DNA of 64,000 nt from Brevundimonas bacteroides DSM 4726 (GTDB lineage: Bacteria; Pseudomonadota; Alphaproteobacteria; Caulobacterales; Caulobacteraceae), in NCBI RefSeq assembly GCF_000701445.1, contig NZ_KL370782.1, positions 130,983-194,982 on the forward strand, in the 5' to 3' direction. The position numbers and the translations under genes are program-made. The notes under the pieces were generated by a model that was not told the origin of the DNA, did no database searches, and worked only from the letters and a program-made list of their open reading frames with translations. The first letter of the stretch is position 1; every line of letters starts with the position of its first letter. This document shows, one piece after another, positions 7,473 to 17,776 of the stretch.

Positions 7473-8725
7473 CCGATCAGGGCACGCCGGATGGCGGCGA
7501 TCTTGGCCTCGGTCTCCGCCAGTTCCTCCTGTGGACCGCTGCCAGCCGTGATTCCCGCGCCCGCCTGGGTCCGGAACCTCCAGCGACCGTCACCGCGCCA
7601 GAGCGCAACCGTCCGGATCAACACCGAGGCCGTCATCCGGCCAGCGTCACCGATGTGGATCAGACTTCCGCACCACGGCCCGCGCGCCGGTTCATGGTCG
7701 GCGATCACCTTCATGGCCTGATGCTTTGGCGCGCCGGTGATCGAGCCCGGCGGAAAGGCCGCCTGCAGGATGTCGCCCGCTCCCACGCCCTCGCGCGCCC
7801 GACCCGTCACGGTCGACACCAGATGATGCACGGTGACGAAGCTCTCCAGCTCGAACAGCCGCTCGACCACGACGCTGCCAACTTCGGAGACACGAGCCAA
7901 ATCGTTCCTCATCAGGTCGACGATCATCAGATTCTCGGCCCGGTCCTTCTCGCTGGCGATCAGTTCGGCGGCGCGGGCGGCATCCTCGGCCGGGTCGGCG
8001 GACCGGGGCCGGGTCCCCTTGATCGGTCGGGTCTCGATCCGGCGACTTTCCGGATCGAAGGTCAGGAACAGCTCGGGCGAGTTCGACACCAGCGCCCGCT
8101 CGCCCACACACCAGTAGGCACCATAGGGCGCGGCACCGGCCGCCAGCCGGACGAACAGGTCAAACGGATCCGCGTCCGGCCTCAACACACCGGACCAGCC
8201 CCGCGCGATATTGGCCTGGAACAACTCGCCCTGACCGATGCGCGTCACCACATCGGCGACAGCCGCTGTGTAGGCCGCTCCGCCGCCGTCTGTCGCCCAG
8301 GTCTCGGCGGGCGGCTCTGACGCGGACACGGATCGCGCGGCCTTGAGCCAGGCTTCAGCCACCTCTGCGTTGCCGACAGAAACGACTCTGCGCTCGACAT
8401 GGTCGAAGACGAGGATCGTCGGATACCGGGCCGCGATCAGGTCTGGCCAGACCGTCTCACGCAGACCCGTCGCCGGACGCGCTCCCCAGTCGTAGGCGAC
8501 CAGCGCGACCCGATGACCATCGGCGAGATCGACAAGAGCTTCAGCCAGACCTTCGGGCCCGAGCGAGCCGATCCGCACATCCTCTGGGGCCGCCGCGACG
8601 AAGGAGTACCGGCCGGCCGGTCCACCGTCCGACAACAGACACAACAGACCATCCTGATCCCTCAGCCCCGCCGCGACCTCCAGAGGCTCGACCCACGGCA
8701 AAGGCGTCTGCGCCCCGCCGCTCAC
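7469..8725 (-). CDS. pabB: Aminodeoxychorismate synthase component I
   Basis: PabB converts chorismate and ammonia to 4-amino-4-deoxychorismate, the first step to the p-aminobenzoate of folate. The 418-residue product is a chorismate-binding enzyme. The motif PIKGTRPR carries the lysine that marks PabB rather than anthranilate synthase (PIAGT). Other family motifs are ENLMIVDLMRNDL, FPPGSITGAPK and QAGAGITAGS. No pabA or pabC domain is fused. The GTG start at 8725 overlaps the stop of the upstream phosphatase gene as GTGA, so the two are co-translated. Confidence 0.92.
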   Translation of the reverse strand: MSGGAQTPLPWVEPLEVAAGLRDQDGLLCLLSDGGPAGRYSFVAAAPEDVRIGSLGPEGLAEALVDLADGHRVALVAYDWGARPATGLRETVWPDLIAARYPTILVFDHVERRVVSVGNAEVAEAWLKAARSVSASEPPAETWATDGGGAAYTAAVADVVTRIGQGELFQANIARGWSGVLRPDADPFDLFVRLAAGAAPYGAYWCVGERALVSNSPELFLTFDPESRRIETRPIKGTRPRSADPAEDAARAAELIASEKDRAENLMIVDLMRNDLARVSEVGSVVVERLFELESFVTVHHLVSTVTGRAREGVGAGDILQAAFPPGSITGAPKHQAMKVIADHEPARGPWCGSLIHIGDAGRMTASVLIRTVALWRGDGRWRFRTQAGAGITAGSGPQEELAETEAKIAAIRRALIG

Positions 8726-9501
8726 GCCGAAAGCCGCTCCGCGATCCGGTCGCGCAGCCCCGCGTCGACGCCCAGCGCCTGTTTCAGATAGCCTTCGATC
8801 GACCCGTGCCGCTCGGTCATCGCCTCGATCGCCGCGTGCAGATAGGCCGCCTCGACACCCATGAAGGCCACGACCGCGTCGTGCGACGCCGTCCGCCCGG
8901 TGAAGGCCTTCAACTGCTCGGCGATGCCGGGAGCCCGCGCCTCCAAATCGACCGCCGTGTTGGTCAGGAGGTAGTCCTCCATCAGGTCGTCCTCGGACAC
9001 GCCGAGCAGATGATGTGTCAGGGCCGCCAGCATGCCTGTACGGTCCTTGCCCGCCGCGCAGTGGATCAGCACCGGCCTGTCGCTGTCGGCCAGGGCGTGG
9101 AAGTAGCGCGAGAACAGGTCCAGATGCGCCGGCGCGAACGGCAGCTCGCGATAGGTCACCGTCATGAACCGCCGGCCACTCTCCGGCGTCAGGTCGGCGG
9201 TCTTCAGAAAGGTGATGTGTGGCGCCTCGCCGACCTCGTCCAGATCGCTATCGATCACCACGCCGGTGAAGTTGGCCGGTCGTTTCGAAGGCTGGCGACG
9301 GCGCTCGACGGGCCGACGCAGGTCGATCACCACACCGAAATCGATCGCCGCCAGCCGCTCCAGGTCCGCCTCGCTGACTCCCGCATGGTGCGCCGAGCGA
9401 TACAGCCTGCCGGGCCGCACATGGCCACCCGCCGCTGTGGCGTAGTCGCCATAGTCCCGAAAGTTGTCGAGCGCGTCGAAGGCGTGGATGCGGCTGGCCA
9501 T
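8722..9501 (-). CDS. Tyrosine phosphatase-family protein
   Basis: The 259-residue product is a cytosolic protein of the bacterial tyrosine/serine phosphatase family. The P-loop HCAAGKDRTG holds the catalytic cysteine (C148) and arginine (R154). The N-terminal block NFRDYGDY with GRLYRSAHHAGVSEADL is typical of this family, whose members act on phosphotyrosine or phosphoinositide. It is upstream of and overlaps pabB; no functional link with folate is evident. ATG start at 9501. Confidence 0.9.
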   Translation of the reverse strand: MASRIHAFDALDNFRDYGDYATAAGGHVRPGRLYRSAHHAGVSEADLERLAAIDFGVVIDLRRPVERRRQPSKRPANFTGVVIDSDLDEVGEAPHITFLKTADLTPESGRRFMTVTYRELPFAPAHLDLFSRYFHALADSDRPVLIHCAAGKDRTGMLAALTHHLLGVSEDDLMEDYLLTNTAVDLEARAPGIAEQLKAFTGRTASHDAVVAFMGVEAAYLHAAIEAMTERHGSIEGYLKQALGVDAGLRDRIAERLSA

Positions 9502-9546
9502 TCCCTCCCTATAGGGGCGGCGCGGACGCCGGGCGAGGGGGACCGA

Positions 9547-9849
9547 TCAGCGCGGCTGGACCAGTCCCGCCATGGCGTCCAGGTAGGCGACGAAGGCCTT
9601 TCTGCCCGCGTCCGTCATCGAGGCCTCGGTCAGGGGCTTTCGCCCCACGAAGCGCTTGGTCACGGTGACGAAGCCCGCCTCTTCCAGCTTTCGCAGGTGT
9701 ACCGACAGATTGCCGTCGGTCGCCTGAAGCCGGGCCTTCAGCGTGGCGAAGTCCGCGCTCTCGACGCCCGACAGGGTCGCCATGATGCCCAGCCGCATCC
9801 GCCCGTGGATCACGTCGTCGATGCGACCGATGTCGAAATCGTCCGGCAT
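9547..9849 (-). CDS. Small winged-helix transcriptional regulator
   Basis: This 100-residue protein is a single winged-helix DNA-binding domain of the MarR/ArsR-like HTH_34 type. The region DDVIHGRMRLGIMATL is the first helix, ATDGNLSVHLRKLEEAGFV the recognition helix and wing lead-in, and TKRFVGRKPLTEASMTDAGRKAF the wing and end. Such proteins usually sit beside a membrane protein of unknown function, as here: the upstream gene ends 2 bases before this start. The start at 9849 was chosen from the domain length, although the frame stays open upstream. Confidence 0.88.
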   Translation of the reverse strand: MPDDFDIGRIDDVIHGRMRLGIMATLSGVESADFATLKARLQATDGNLSVHLRKLEEAGFVTVTKRFVGRKPLTEASMTDAGRKAFVAYLDAMAGLVQPR

Positions 9850-9851
9850 CT

Positions 9852-10475
9852 TCAGGCCTTCGCCGACCGCATGATCAGAAAGCCCGGCAGGGCCATCAGG
9901 CCGTACAGCGCCCCCGCATAGGCCAGATATTGCCAGCTGGTGCCCGACAGCACCGCCAGCACGGGCGCGGCCGCGAAGGACGCCAGCGCCAGGGTCCACA
10001 GCGACTTCGACCGCGTCATCGTCGCCGACACCGCCCAGCCTACGCCGTAGAAGGCCATGATGATCGAGGGGATGATCAGCGACCACTCCGCCAGGTCCGA
10101 CTGGCCCCCGCGCGCCAGATCGCCGCCGATCAGCGACAGGAAGAGGCTGAAGATGCCCCATCCCAGCGCGGTCCAGACGACGCCGAAGGCCCGGTTGGCG
10201 GCCGTCTCGACCCCGCCCTCGCGCTTCAGTCGCCCGATCAGGACGACCAGCGTCGCCAGAAACACCAGGGCGGTCACGCCCCACATCGCGCCGTAGGCTG
10301 CAGGCGCGACGGTCACGACATCCGATGCAATCAGCCAGTGAACCACGCTCGCCGTTCCGAAGATCAGGCCCGCCGCGAACAGAATAGAGGCCCCCTTGAT
10401 CGGGGCCTTGGCACCCTCTTCGGCCAGGCCTCTCAGCCAGGCGATGTCAGTCATTTCGTCTCGTGTGTCGTTCAT
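9852..10475 (-). CDS. Multi-pass membrane protein paired with the HTH regulator
   Basis: The 207-residue product begins with a short soluble stretch (MNDTRDEMTDIAWLRGLAEEG) and then has about six hydrophobic segments, for example ASILFAAGLIFGTASVVHW and GVTALVFLATLVVLIG. I do not recognise a specific transport or enzyme family. The genetic pairing (membrane protein, then winged-helix gene 2 bases later) is a recurring arrangement in which the regulator often controls the operon. ATG at 10475 is preceded by a 132-base gap shared with the divergent methyltransferase gene. Confidence 0.8.
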   Translation of the reverse strand: MNDTRDEMTDIAWLRGLAEEGAKAPIKGASILFAAGLIFGTASVVHWLIASDVVTVAPAAYGAMWGVTALVFLATLVVLIGRLKREGGVETAANRAFGVVWTALGWGIFSLFLSLIGGDLARGGQSDLAEWSLIIPSIIMAFYGVGWAVSATMTRSKSLWTLALASFAAAPVLAVLSGTSWQYLAYAGALYGLMALPGFLIMRSAKA

Positions 10476-10607
10476 TGGAACGGCCCCTGAAGGTTTGCGC
10501 GCCGCCACCATCAGACGCGCCTCTGATACCCCTTCCATGCCCCCTTTGCTTTGCGATGTAAAGCACTTTCTCGATGCAGCTCTGTGGGCGCTCGCTACAA
10601 GCGGAGC

Positions 10608-11354
10608 ATGGCTCCCGATTACCACCACATCGCCTATGTCGGCCTTGAGGTCGCCAACCCGGTCACCATCGAGGCGGTGCTGGCGGCGGCCGAACGCAGC
10701 GGCCTGCCCGCGGGCGCCAAGGTGCTCGATATCGGGGCCGGGACAGGCGGCGTTTCGGCGGCGCTCGCCCGGCGGTTCGGCTACCACGTCCACGCCATCG
10801 AGCGAGACCCGGTCATGGTCTCCCACATCGGCGAGCGCGTGCGGGCTGAAGGGTTGCAGGATCGCCTCACCCCCGTGCGCGGCATGGCGCCCCAGATCCT
10901 CGACTTCCTCGCGCCTGCCGACATGATGGTGGCGATGGGCTCGACCCGCATCGGCGGGCCGGAGGTGACGACGCCGGCCGGCCTGTTCCAGACTCTGGCC
11001 TCGCGGCTCGCCAGCCCCGGCTACGTCCTGTGGGGCGATCTCACCTGGATCGCCGACGCGCCCGCGCCTCTGCGCCAGGTCGTCGGCCTGTCCGGCATCT
11101 ACGCCACCGACGAGGGTTGGAAGGTCGCCGCCAAGGCGGCCGGGATGGAGTGCGTCTCCGCCGAGATCTCGCCCCAGGACGTCTGGGACGACTTCTTCGG
11201 TGCCGCCGACCGTCGCGTCCGCGCATGGCTGGACGCGAACCCGGGCGTCGAGGGATGGGACGCGCTGAAGTTGCGAGCCGACCAGATCAAGGCCACCTTC
11301 GATTTCGGCCGCCCATACCTCGGTTTCGGCCTGTACCTGTTCCGCAAACCCTGA
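10608..11354 (+). CDS. SAM-dependent methyltransferase, CbiT-like
   Basis: The 248-residue product has the class I methyltransferase motif I VLDIGAGTGGVSAALA, followed by the acidic residue of motif II (HAIERDP). The layout resembles precorrin-6B methylase (CbiT)-type and small-molecule methyltransferases, but no cobalamin gene is nearby, so the substrate is unknown. The frame is open from 10551; the start at ATG 10608 (MAPDYHHIAY) is used because it begins the predicted fold. It is divergent from the membrane/HTH pair and 116 bases upstream of the GNAT gene. Confidence 0.83.
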   Translation: MAPDYHHIAYVGLEVANPVTIEAVLAAAERSGLPAGAKVLDIGAGTGGVSAALARRFGYHVHAIERDPVMVSHIGERVRAEGLQDRLTPVRGMAPQILDFLAPADMMVAMGSTRIGGPEVTTPAGLFQTLASRLASPGYVLWGDLTWIADAPAPLRQVVGLSGIYATDEGWKVAAKAAGMECVSAEISPQDVWDDFFGAADRRVRAWLDANPGVEGWDALKLRADQIKATFDFGRPYLGFGLYLFRKP

Positions 11355-11470
11355 TCCCGCCGGGCGGTCGCGGCAGTCGCGGCAATACAGCCGGAAAATG
11401 CAGAACTGGCCCGCCTGCTGCACGGGGACCTTCCGAAGGGGGGTGATTCGTCCCGTTCAGGAACGCCGCC

Positions 11471-12592
11471 ATGCCGTTTTCGCTCAGACCTGTGCAGGAT
11501 CGGGACGCCCCGGCGCTCAACGCCCTGCATGCCTCGGTCGGCTGGCCGCGCCGCTCTGACGCGGGCTGGCGCTGGCTGCTCAATCACACCGCGCGGATTG
11601 AGGCCGAGGCGCCGGCCGGCTGGCTACTGATTGACGAGACAGGCGAGCCGCGCGGCTACACCGGAAACCTCGTCCAGAGGTTCTGGCGCGGCGATGACGC
11701 GCTCTACGGAGCCAGCGGCTACTCCATCGTGGTCCAGCCACCGGCGCGGGGCCACAGCCGCATGTTGCTGCGGGCTTTCGCCGAACAGCCCGGAATGTTC
11801 GCCCGCTACACCTTCAACGCTAATCCAAAGTCCAGTCCGCTGTTCCCACGCCATGGCCTGAACCCCTGGCCCACGCGCACCCATGCCCTGAAGCTGGCCT
11901 GGCGGCTGGACACCGTCACATGCGCCGCCGGACGACTGTGGCGCGAGGTGGACCGTCGCGCGCCCCAACTCGTCGATCTGCGACACGAACGCTTTCTCAA
12001 CCGCCGTCTCATGGATCACGGACCGCTGGTTCTGCCCGCAGGCGTCGCCGTTCTCTCGGACCTCAACGACCGCTCCCAGTTCGGCGACTTCTGGAACGCG
12101 CTCAGATCCGAGGGTCGCATCATCGCCGAACGTAGTCCGGCGGCCATACGTTGGCGCTTGTCCGACCCCGATCGTACAATCGAACCGCTGGTGCTCGCCT
12201 TCAACCGAGGCGATGCCATCACCGGCTATGCGATGGCCATGATGGCCAAGGCCAATGTCATCGAGCCCCCGGTGCTGGAGATTCTCGATCTTGTCGCCTT
12301 CCGCGACGAGCCCAGGGCCGTACCCGCTTTGGCTCAGGCCCTTCTGACGAATGCCCGCGCGCTCGGTGCCACCAAAGTCCGCATTCAGGTCGTCAACGAG
12401 GTCCTGCTGCGCCAGTTGGGTCCGCTGGCGGCCTCAGCGAGGCGAGAGGGCGGCTGGGGTCACTGCCATGTCCACTTCCAACCTGGCGTGGAGGGCTCGG
12501 AGAGCTGGACCCCGACCCCCTTCGATGGCGACTATCAGATGTGCCTGAGGCCAGTGCCGCTCGATGCGGCGGTTTCGGAACGCGCTGCCTAG
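11471..12592 (+). CDS. GNAT-superfamily protein, probably with two GNAT-like halves
   Basis: The 373-residue protein opens like a GNAT acetyltransferase ([20 protein letters not shown]) and shows a β-strand/loop region consistent with acetyl-CoA binding ([20 protein letters not shown]). A second GNAT-like region follows near residues 230-320 ([19 protein letters not shown], then [20 protein letters not shown]). The substrate cannot be told. The final bases overlap the convergent mscL stop. ATG start with no strong Shine-Dalgarno. Confidence 0.7.
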   Translation: MPFSLRPVQDRDAPALNALHASVGWPRRSDAGWRWLLNHTARIEAEAPAGWLLIDETGEPRGYTGNLVQRFWRGDDALYGASGYSIVVQPPARGHSRMLLRAFAEQPGMFARYTFNANPKSSPLFPRHGLNPWPTRTHALKLAWRLDTVTCAAGRLWREVDRRAPQLVDLRHERFLNRRLMDHGPLVLPAGVAVLSDLNDRSQFGDFWNALRSEGRIIAERSPAAIRWRLSDPDRTIEPLVLAFNRGDAITGYAMAMMAKANVIEPPVLEILDLVAFRDEPRAVPALAQALLTNARALGATKVRIQVVNEVLLRQLGPLAASARREGGWGHCHVHFQPGVEGSESWTPTPFDGDYQMCLRPVPLDAAVSERAA

Positions 12593-13011
12593 ACCTTCGG
12601 CCGCGCTTTCAGCTCGTCGCGGATTTCTGCCAGCAGGGCTTCGCTCGGCGTCGGGATGGCGGGTGCCGGGTCCGGCTTGGCCGCTTCGGTACGGCGCAGA
12701 TTGTTGATCGCCTTGACCATCAGGAACACCACGAAGGCCACAATCAAGAACTGGATCACGGTGTTGATGAAGGCGCCGTACTGGATGGCGACTTCCTCGA
12801 CCGCATCCGTCGCCGGGTCCTCAGGTGCCAGAACCCACCTCAGATTCGAGAAATCCACCCTGCCCAGCACCAGGCCAATGGGCGGCATCACAACCTGTTC
12901 GACCAGGCTGGTGACGATCTTGCCGAAGGCAGCGCCGATGATCACGCCAACCGCCAGATCGACGACGTTGCCGCGTGCTGCGAATTCCTTGAATTCCGAA
13001 AAGAGGCTCAT
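12589..13011 (-). CDS. mscL: Large-conductance mechanosensitive channel MscL
   Basis: MscL is the pentameric inner-membrane channel that opens under osmotic downshock. The 140-residue product has the conserved N-terminal amphipathic helix and TM1 ([31 protein letters not shown]), the periplasmic loop and TM2 ([23 protein letters not shown]), and a cytosolic helix at the end. Its length is normal. Its start overlaps the ihfB stop by one base (TGATG). Confidence 0.97.
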   Translation of the reverse strand: MSLFSEFKEFAARGNVVDLAVGVIIGAAFGKIVTSLVEQVVMPPIGLVLGRVDFSNLRWVLAPEDPATDAVEEVAIQYGAFINTVIQFLIVAFVVFLMVKAINNLRRTEAAKPDPAPAIPTPSEALLAEIRDELKARPKV

Positions 13012-13301
13012 CAGGCGTCGCCGCCCGCGTTCAGCCGCTCGCGCAGCTCCTTGCCGCTCTTGAAGAAGGGCACGGATTTCGCCGGTACGTCGACGGTCTC
13101 TCCGGTGCGCGGATTGCGCCCCACCCGCGCCGGCCGTGACCGCACCGAAAAGGCCCCGAATCCGCGCAGCTCGACCCGGCCGCCCTCGCTCATGGCCTCC
13201 GTCATGCGGCCCAGGACGACGTTCACAACCCGCTCGACCTCGGCCTGAGTCAGGTGGGTATTCTCGGCTGCCAACTTCTCGATCAGCTCGGATTTGATCA
13301 T
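13011..13301 (-). CDS. ihfB: Integration host factor subunit beta
   Basis: IhfB pairs with IhfA to form the nucleoid protein IHF, which sharply bends DNA for recombination, replication and σ54-type transcription. The 96-residue product has the HU/IHF fold, starting [23 protein letters not shown], with the DNA-contact motif [15 protein letters not shown]. The IHF-β type is supported by its place after rpsA, the order in which it is found in most proteobacteria. It is separated from rpsA by 247 bases with a terminator, so it likely has its own promoter there. Confidence 0.93.
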   Translation of the reverse strand: MIKSELIEKLAAENTHLTQAEVERVVNVVLGRMTEAMSEGGRVELRGFGAFSVRSRPARVGRNPRTGETVDVPAKSVPFFKSGKELRERLNAGGDA

Positions 13302-13465
13302 TCAGGCCCCCGCCCTTCCCGCTCCAACGAGCAAATACGGGTGCAACTTCAACCGGGTTGCAAGGCCACCCTAGCCTTCGCTCGCCGGGCGAAAAAGGCC
13401 TGATCGGCGCTTACATGCGGGGAAAATGCGTTAATCAGCCAAAACCGCATACGGAATCTGGACCC

Positions 13466-13500
13466 AAACACAAAGGGCGGCCGGATTGCTCCGACCGCCC
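13466..13500 (-). terminator. Rho-independent terminator after rpsA
   Basis: On the minus strand GGGCGGTCGGA, loop GCAA, then TCCGGCCGCCC (one G-T wobble) forms a stem at 13475-13500, followed by TTTGTGTTT. A smaller inverted repeat (GGCTTGA/TCAAGCC, 13523-13541) lies between it and the rpsA stop. The rest of 13302-13548 holds no gene that I can see. Confidence 0.8.
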
Positions 13501-13548
13501 CAAGGCCCGTCACCGGATCAGTGGCTTGAAAGGATCAAGCCGCGGGGA

Positions 13549-15252
13549 TCACTCCTTGCCGGCCTTCTCACGCAGCGCCGCGCCCAGGATGTCGCCCAGC
13601 GACGCGCCCGAGTCCGACGAGCCGAACTGCTCGATGGCCTCCTGCTCGTCCTTCATCTCAAGCGCCTTGATCGACACCGAGATGCGGCGCGAGGCCTTGT
13701 CCACGGTGGTGATCATGGCGTCGACGCGGTCGCCGACCGAGAAGCGCTCGGTGCGCTGCTCGTTGCGGTCGCGCGACAGGTCCGACTTGCGGATGAAGCT
13801 GGTGACCGGAGCCGTATCGTCGCCGAACTTGACCTCGACGCCGCCGCTCTCGATGGCCGTCACGGTCACGGTGACGATCTGGCCCTTCTTGTAGGTGTCG
13901 CCCTCGCCGATCGGATCGCCGCCCAGCTGCTTGATGCCGAGCGAGACGCGTTCCTTCTCGACGTCAACGTCCAGCACCTTGGCCTTGACCATCTCGCCCT
14001 TGCGATAGCGCTGAATGGCTTCCTCGCCCGAGACGTTCCAGTCCAGGTCCGACAGGTGGACCATGCCGTCGATGTCGTTGTCCAGGCCGATGAACAGGCC
14101 GAACTCGGTGGCGTTCTTGACCTCGCCCTCGACGGTCGAGCCGATCGGATGGGCGGCCACGAAGGCGTCCCACGGATTGTCCTGGGCCTGCTTCAGGCCC
14201 AGCGAGATGCGGCGCTTGGAGGCGTCGACGTCCAGCACGACCACGTCCACTTCCTGCGAGGTGGAGACGATCTTGCCCGGATGGACGTTCTTCTTGGTCC
14301 AGGACATTTCGGAGACGTGGACTAGGCCCTCGACCCCGGCTTCCAGCTCCACGAAGGCGCCGTAGTCGGTGATGTTGGTGATGCGGCCCGTGTACTTGGC
14401 CCCCGGCGGGTACTTGGCTTCGACGCCGTCCCACGGGTCGGACTGCAGCTGCTTCATGCCCAGGCTGATGCGCTGGGTGTCCGGGTTGATCTTGACGATC
14501 TGCACCTTGACGGTGTCGCCCACGGCCAGGACCTGGCTCGGGTGCGAGACGCGCTTCCAGCTCATGTCGGTGACGTGCAGCAGGCCGTCGATGCCGCCCA
14601 GGTCCACGAACGCGCCGTAGTCGGTGATGTTCTTGACGACGCCGTCGCGGACTTCGCCTTCCTGCAGCTGGCCGACCAGTTCGGTGCGCTGTTCGGCGCG
14701 AGCCTCTTCCAGGATGGCGCGACGCGAGACGACGATGTTGCCGCGCGGACGGTCCATCTTCAGGATGGCGAAGGGCTGTTCCTTGCCCATCAGCGGGCCG
14801 ACGTCGCGGACCGGACGGATGTCCACCTGCGAGCCCGGCAGGAAGGCCGAGGCGCCGCCCAGGTCGACGGTGAAGCCGCCCTTCACGCGGCCCACGATCA
14901 CGCCGTTGACCGGCTGGCCGTCGGCGAACACGACTTCCAGACGGGTCCAGGCTTCCTCGCGGCGGGCCTTGTCGCGGCTGATGACCGCTTCACCCAGGGC
15001 GTTCTCGACGCGCTCCAGATAGACCTCGACGTCATCGCCGACCTTGGGGATCACGGCACCTTCGCCGATGCCGAACTCGCGGGCCGGGATGCGGCCTTCG
15101 GTCTTCAGACCGACGTCGATGATGATGATGTCCTTCTCGACGCCGACCACGCGGCCGTGGACGACCTGGCCTTCGCCGAGATCGCGGCCGCCGAGGCTCT
15201 GGTCGAGAAGCGCGGCGAAATCGTCGCGCGAGGGGGAAAGGGTGTCGGTCAT
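13549..15252 (-). CDS. rpsA: 30S ribosomal protein S1
   Basis: S1 binds mRNA on the small subunit and is needed for most translation initiation. The 567-residue product carries six S1 OB-fold repeats, visible as recurring blocks such as [47 protein letters not shown] and [23 protein letters not shown]. The length is standard for alphaproteobacteria. The ATG at 15252 ([17 protein letters not shown]) was chosen over an upstream in-frame ATG at 15288. It is downstream of cmk in the aroA-cmk-rpsA order, with a 146-base leader where no gene is seen. Confidence 0.97.
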   Translation of the reverse strand: MTDTLSPSRDDFAALLDQSLGGRDLGEGQVVHGRVVGVEKDIIIIDVGLKTEGRIPAREFGIGEGAVIPKVGDDVEVYLERVENALGEAVISRDKARREEAWTRLEVVFADGQPVNGVIVGRVKGGFTVDLGGASAFLPGSQVDIRPVRDVGPLMGKEQPFAILKMDRPRGNIVVSRRAILEEARAEQRTELVGQLQEGEVRDGVVKNITDYGAFVDLGGIDGLLHVTDMSWKRVSHPSQVLAVGDTVKVQIVKINPDTQRISLGMKQLQSDPWDGVEAKYPPGAKYTGRITNITDYGAFVELEAGVEGLVHVSEMSWTKKNVHPGKIVSTSQEVDVVVLDVDASKRRISLGLKQAQDNPWDAFVAAHPIGSTVEGEVKNATEFGLFIGLDNDIDGMVHLSDLDWNVSGEEAIQRYRKGEMVKAKVLDVDVEKERVSLGIKQLGGDPIGEGDTYKKGQIVTVTVTAIESGGVEVKFGDDTAPVTSFIRKSDLSRDRNEQRTERFSVGDRVDAMITTVDKASRRISVSIKALEMKDEQEAIEQFGSSDSGASLGDILGAALREKAGKE

Positions 15253-15398
15253 GAAACTCTGGGGTTGGAGGAAAGGCTGAAGGCGCACGACCGTTCGGCC
15301 CTGCGCGAGGTTGGGATGGCTTTGGGTAGACGGGCCGAGGCGAGGCGGATGAGCCAGAACGCCCGCGGAAGCCGAGGTTGGGTGCGTTGGATTGGCTC

Positions 15399-16040
15399 TT
15401 ATCGAGCGCGCGCCGCCTCGACGATACGGCGGGCCGCATCGAAGGCGGCCTCTATATCCATCTCGGTGGTGTCGAGCAAGACCGCGTCCGGGGCCTGCAC
15501 CATCGGCGCGGCCCCGCGGCCGGCGTCACGCTCGTCGCGGCGCAGGATGTCGGCCAGCATGGCCTCGTAGGTGATGACGTCGCCGCGCTCGTTGAGTTGC
15601 TGCCAGCGACGCCGCGCGCGCACCGCGGGCGAGGCGGTGACGAACAGCTTGGCCGGGGCGTCCGGCGCGATCACCGTGCCGATGTCGCGCCCGTCCAGCA
15701 CGGCGCCGCCCGGCTGGCGCGCGAAGGCCTGTTGCAGCTCCAGCAACGCCGCCCGCACGCCGGGGATGCCCGCCACCCGGCTGGCCGCCTCGCCGGCGTC
15801 GCCGGTGGTCAGGGTCTCCGGGTTGGACAGCCGTTCGGGTGTCAGAGCCCGCGCAGCCTCTTCCGCCGCCCGCGCGTCGGACAAGTCGCGCCCGCCGCTC
15901 AGCAGATCGACGCCGACGGCGCGATACAGCAGGCCCGTATCCAGGAACGGCAGGCCGTAATGGCCCGCGAGCCGCGACGCGATCGTTCCCTTGCCCGAGG
16001 CGGCAGGCCCATCGACGGCGATGACGAGAGGGCGGGTCAT
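15399..16040 (-). CDS. cmk: Cytidylate kinase
   Basis: Cmk phosphorylates CMP and dCMP with ATP in pyrimidine nucleotide salvage and supply. The 213-residue product begins [19 protein letters not shown], which contains the P-loop, and continues with LDTGLLYRAVG and the lid and CMP-binding region (LDGRDIGTVIAPDAPAKLFVTASP). The family's usual length is 210-230. The ATG at 16040 overlaps the stop of the small membrane protein as ATGA. The aroA-X-cmk-rpsA order is conserved in alphaproteobacteria. Confidence 0.96.
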   Translation of the reverse strand: MTRPLVIAVDGPAASGKGTIASRLAGHYGLPFLDTGLLYRAVGVDLLSGGRDLSDARAAEEAARALTPERLSNPETLTTGDAGEAASRVAGIPGVRAALLELQQAFARQPGGAVLDGRDIGTVIAPDAPAKLFVTASPAVRARRRWQQLNERGDVITYEAMLADILRRDERDAGRGAAPMVQAPDAVLLDTTEMDIEAAFDAARRIVEAARAR

Positions 16041-16333
16041 GACGTCCCACCGCTATCACGGCGCCAACGGGCGACAAGGTCCCACGCGAGGGAAACGACG
16101 ATGGCCAGTGCGACAAGTCCCGCCAGTCCGATGGCGACCAGGATGACATAAAACTTCACCGGGTCGTCCAGCCTGTCGGCAAAGAAGGCGTCGTCGGGCC
16201 AGCCGACACGTCCTGTGTCCCACACCCGGAAGAAGCCCGCGCCGAAAAGCACGGTCGCGACGCCGGCCAGGAGGACGCCGTTGGGGTCGCCCCACTCCGG
16301 CCGCCAGACCCTGACGCCCTGGAGCCGGATCAT
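16037..16333 (-). CDS. Small two-TM membrane protein between aroA and cmk
   Basis: A 98-residue protein with two hydrophobic segments: [18 protein letters not shown] (about residues 21-38) and [22 protein letters not shown] (about 61-82). I know no functional name for it. It is translationally coupled on both sides, with ATGA overlaps to aroA upstream and cmk downstream, so it is made with two biosynthetic enzymes. The start at 16333 is set by this overlap; a longer frame continues into aroA. Confidence 0.8.
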   Translation of the reverse strand: MIRLQGVRVWRPEWGDPNGVLLAGVATVLFGAGFFRVWDTGRVGWPDDAFFADRLDDPVKFYVILVAIGLAGLVALAIVVSLAWDLVARWRRDSGGTS

Positions 16334-17643
16334 GAGATATCCCCGCCGAGGCCGCGCATCATCTCCACGAACCCCGGAAAGCTCGTTGCGATCATCTCGG
16401 GCTCGTCCACGGTCACCGCAGCCTGCGCCGCCAGTCCCAGCACTTGGTGGCTCATGGCGATGCGGTGATCGTGCGCGGTGTGCACCATCGCCCCTCCCGG
16501 CACCGCGCCGCCGGCGACGATGAAGCCCTCGGGCTCCTCCTCCACGGCCACGCCGCAGGCGCGCAGACCATCGACCATCAGGCGGATGCGATCGCTTTCC
16601 TTGACCCGCATCTCGCCGACGCCGCGCATCACCGTCTCCCCCTCGGCGAAGGCGGCCGTGGCGGCCAGGATCGGATATTCGTCGATCATGGAGGCGGCGC
16701 GGGCTTGCGGCACCACCACGCCCTTCAGGGCGGAATGCCGCGCGGTGATGTCGCCGACCTCCTCGCCGCCGGAAGTGCGCCGGTTCGAGATGGTCAGGTC
16801 GCCTCCCATCTCGCGCCAAGTGTCGAACAGGCCGGTTCGCAGCGGGTTCAGCATCACGCCCTCGACCGTCACCTCCGACCCCGGAACGATCAGCCCGGCC
16901 GCCAACGGAAAGGCCGCCGACGACGGATCGCCCGGCACCGCGACCGACGTCCCCGTCAACGGCTGCCCGCCCCTCAGCATGATGACCCAGCCGTCCGCGG
17001 CCTCTTCGACATCCACCTCGGCCCCGAAGGCGCGCAGCATCCGCTCGGTGTGATCCCGGCTCTTCTCCGGTTCGGTCACCGACGTCACGCCCTCGGCGTT
17101 GAGCCCCGCCAGCAGGATCGCCGACTTCACCTGGGCCGAGGCGACGGTCTGAACGTGATCGATCGCGCTCAGTCGGCCGCCTTTCAGGGTCGCGGGAAGA
17201 AGCCCCTTGGCCCCGCTCCAGTCAAACCGCGCGCTCATCCGCTCCAGGTGATCCGTCACTCGGCCCATCGGCCGCTTCCTCAGCGAAGCGTCGCCGTCGA
17301 ACGTCGCCGTCAAATCGTATCCCGCTGCCGCTCCCATCAGCAGCCGCGCGCCGGTACCGGCGTTGCCGCAGTCGATGACCTCGGCCGGCGACGCCAGCTC
17401 GCCACGACCGATCACCCGCCAGCGCCCTTCACCCAGGCGCTCGACAGTCGCGCCGAAGGCCTCGACCGCTCGCGCGGTGGCCAGGACGTCGTCGCCTTCC
17501 AGCAGGCTTTCGACCTCGGTGACGCCTCGCGCCATGCCACCCAGGATCATGGCCCGGTGCGACATCGACTTGTCGCCCGGCGCCCGCACGACGCCCTTCA
17601 GGCCGGAGGACGGCAGCGCGGTCAGATGGGGGGCGTGGCTCAC
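16330..17643 (-). CDS. aroA: 3-phosphoshikimate 1-carboxyvinyltransferase (EPSP synthase)
   Basis: AroA joins shikimate-3-phosphate and phosphoenolpyruvate to EPSP in aromatic amino-acid synthesis. The product has the family motifs [33 protein letters not shown], and [24 protein letters not shown] place the start at GTG 17643, preceded by GGGAG nine bases upstream, giving 437 residues; the frame stays open to 17829 but adds about 62 unlikely residues. It heads a coupled run with the small membrane protein and cmk. Confidence 0.95.
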   Translation of the reverse strand: MSHAPHLTALPSSGLKGVVRAPGDKSMSHRAMILGGMARGVTEVESLLEGDDVLATARAVEAFGATVERLGEGRWRVIGRGELASPAEVIDCGNAGTGARLLMGAAAGYDLTATFDGDASLRKRPMGRVTDHLERMSARFDWSGAKGLLPATLKGGRLSAIDHVQTVASAQVKSAILLAGLNAEGVTSVTEPEKSRDHTERMLRAFGAEVDVEEAADGWVIMLRGGQPLTGTSVAVPGDPSSAAFPLAAGLIVPGSEVTVEGVMLNPLRTGLFDTWREMGGDLTISNRRTSGGEEVGDITARHSALKGVVVPQARAASMIDEYPILAATAAFAEGETVMRGVGEMRVKESDRIRLMVDGLRACGVAVEEEPEGFIVAGGAVPGGAMVHTAHDHRIAMSHQVLGLAAQAAVTVDEPEMIATSFPGFVEMMRGLGGDIS

Positions 17644-17776
17644 CCGCTCGGGCTCCCGACAAACGGAGGAACGGCGGCGCTCGAGGCCAAGCCGTATCGG
17701 GGTTTTGACAGCGGCTCCAAGGGGTGGCAAGGGACGCGCCCGATTTCTCCCGCCCCCATTTTGAAGGCATCGCCCC

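Noticed and set aside
13549..15252. Internal repeats in rpsA as a DNA repeat array
   Set aside because: They are the protein-level S1 domain repeats of ribosomal protein S1.
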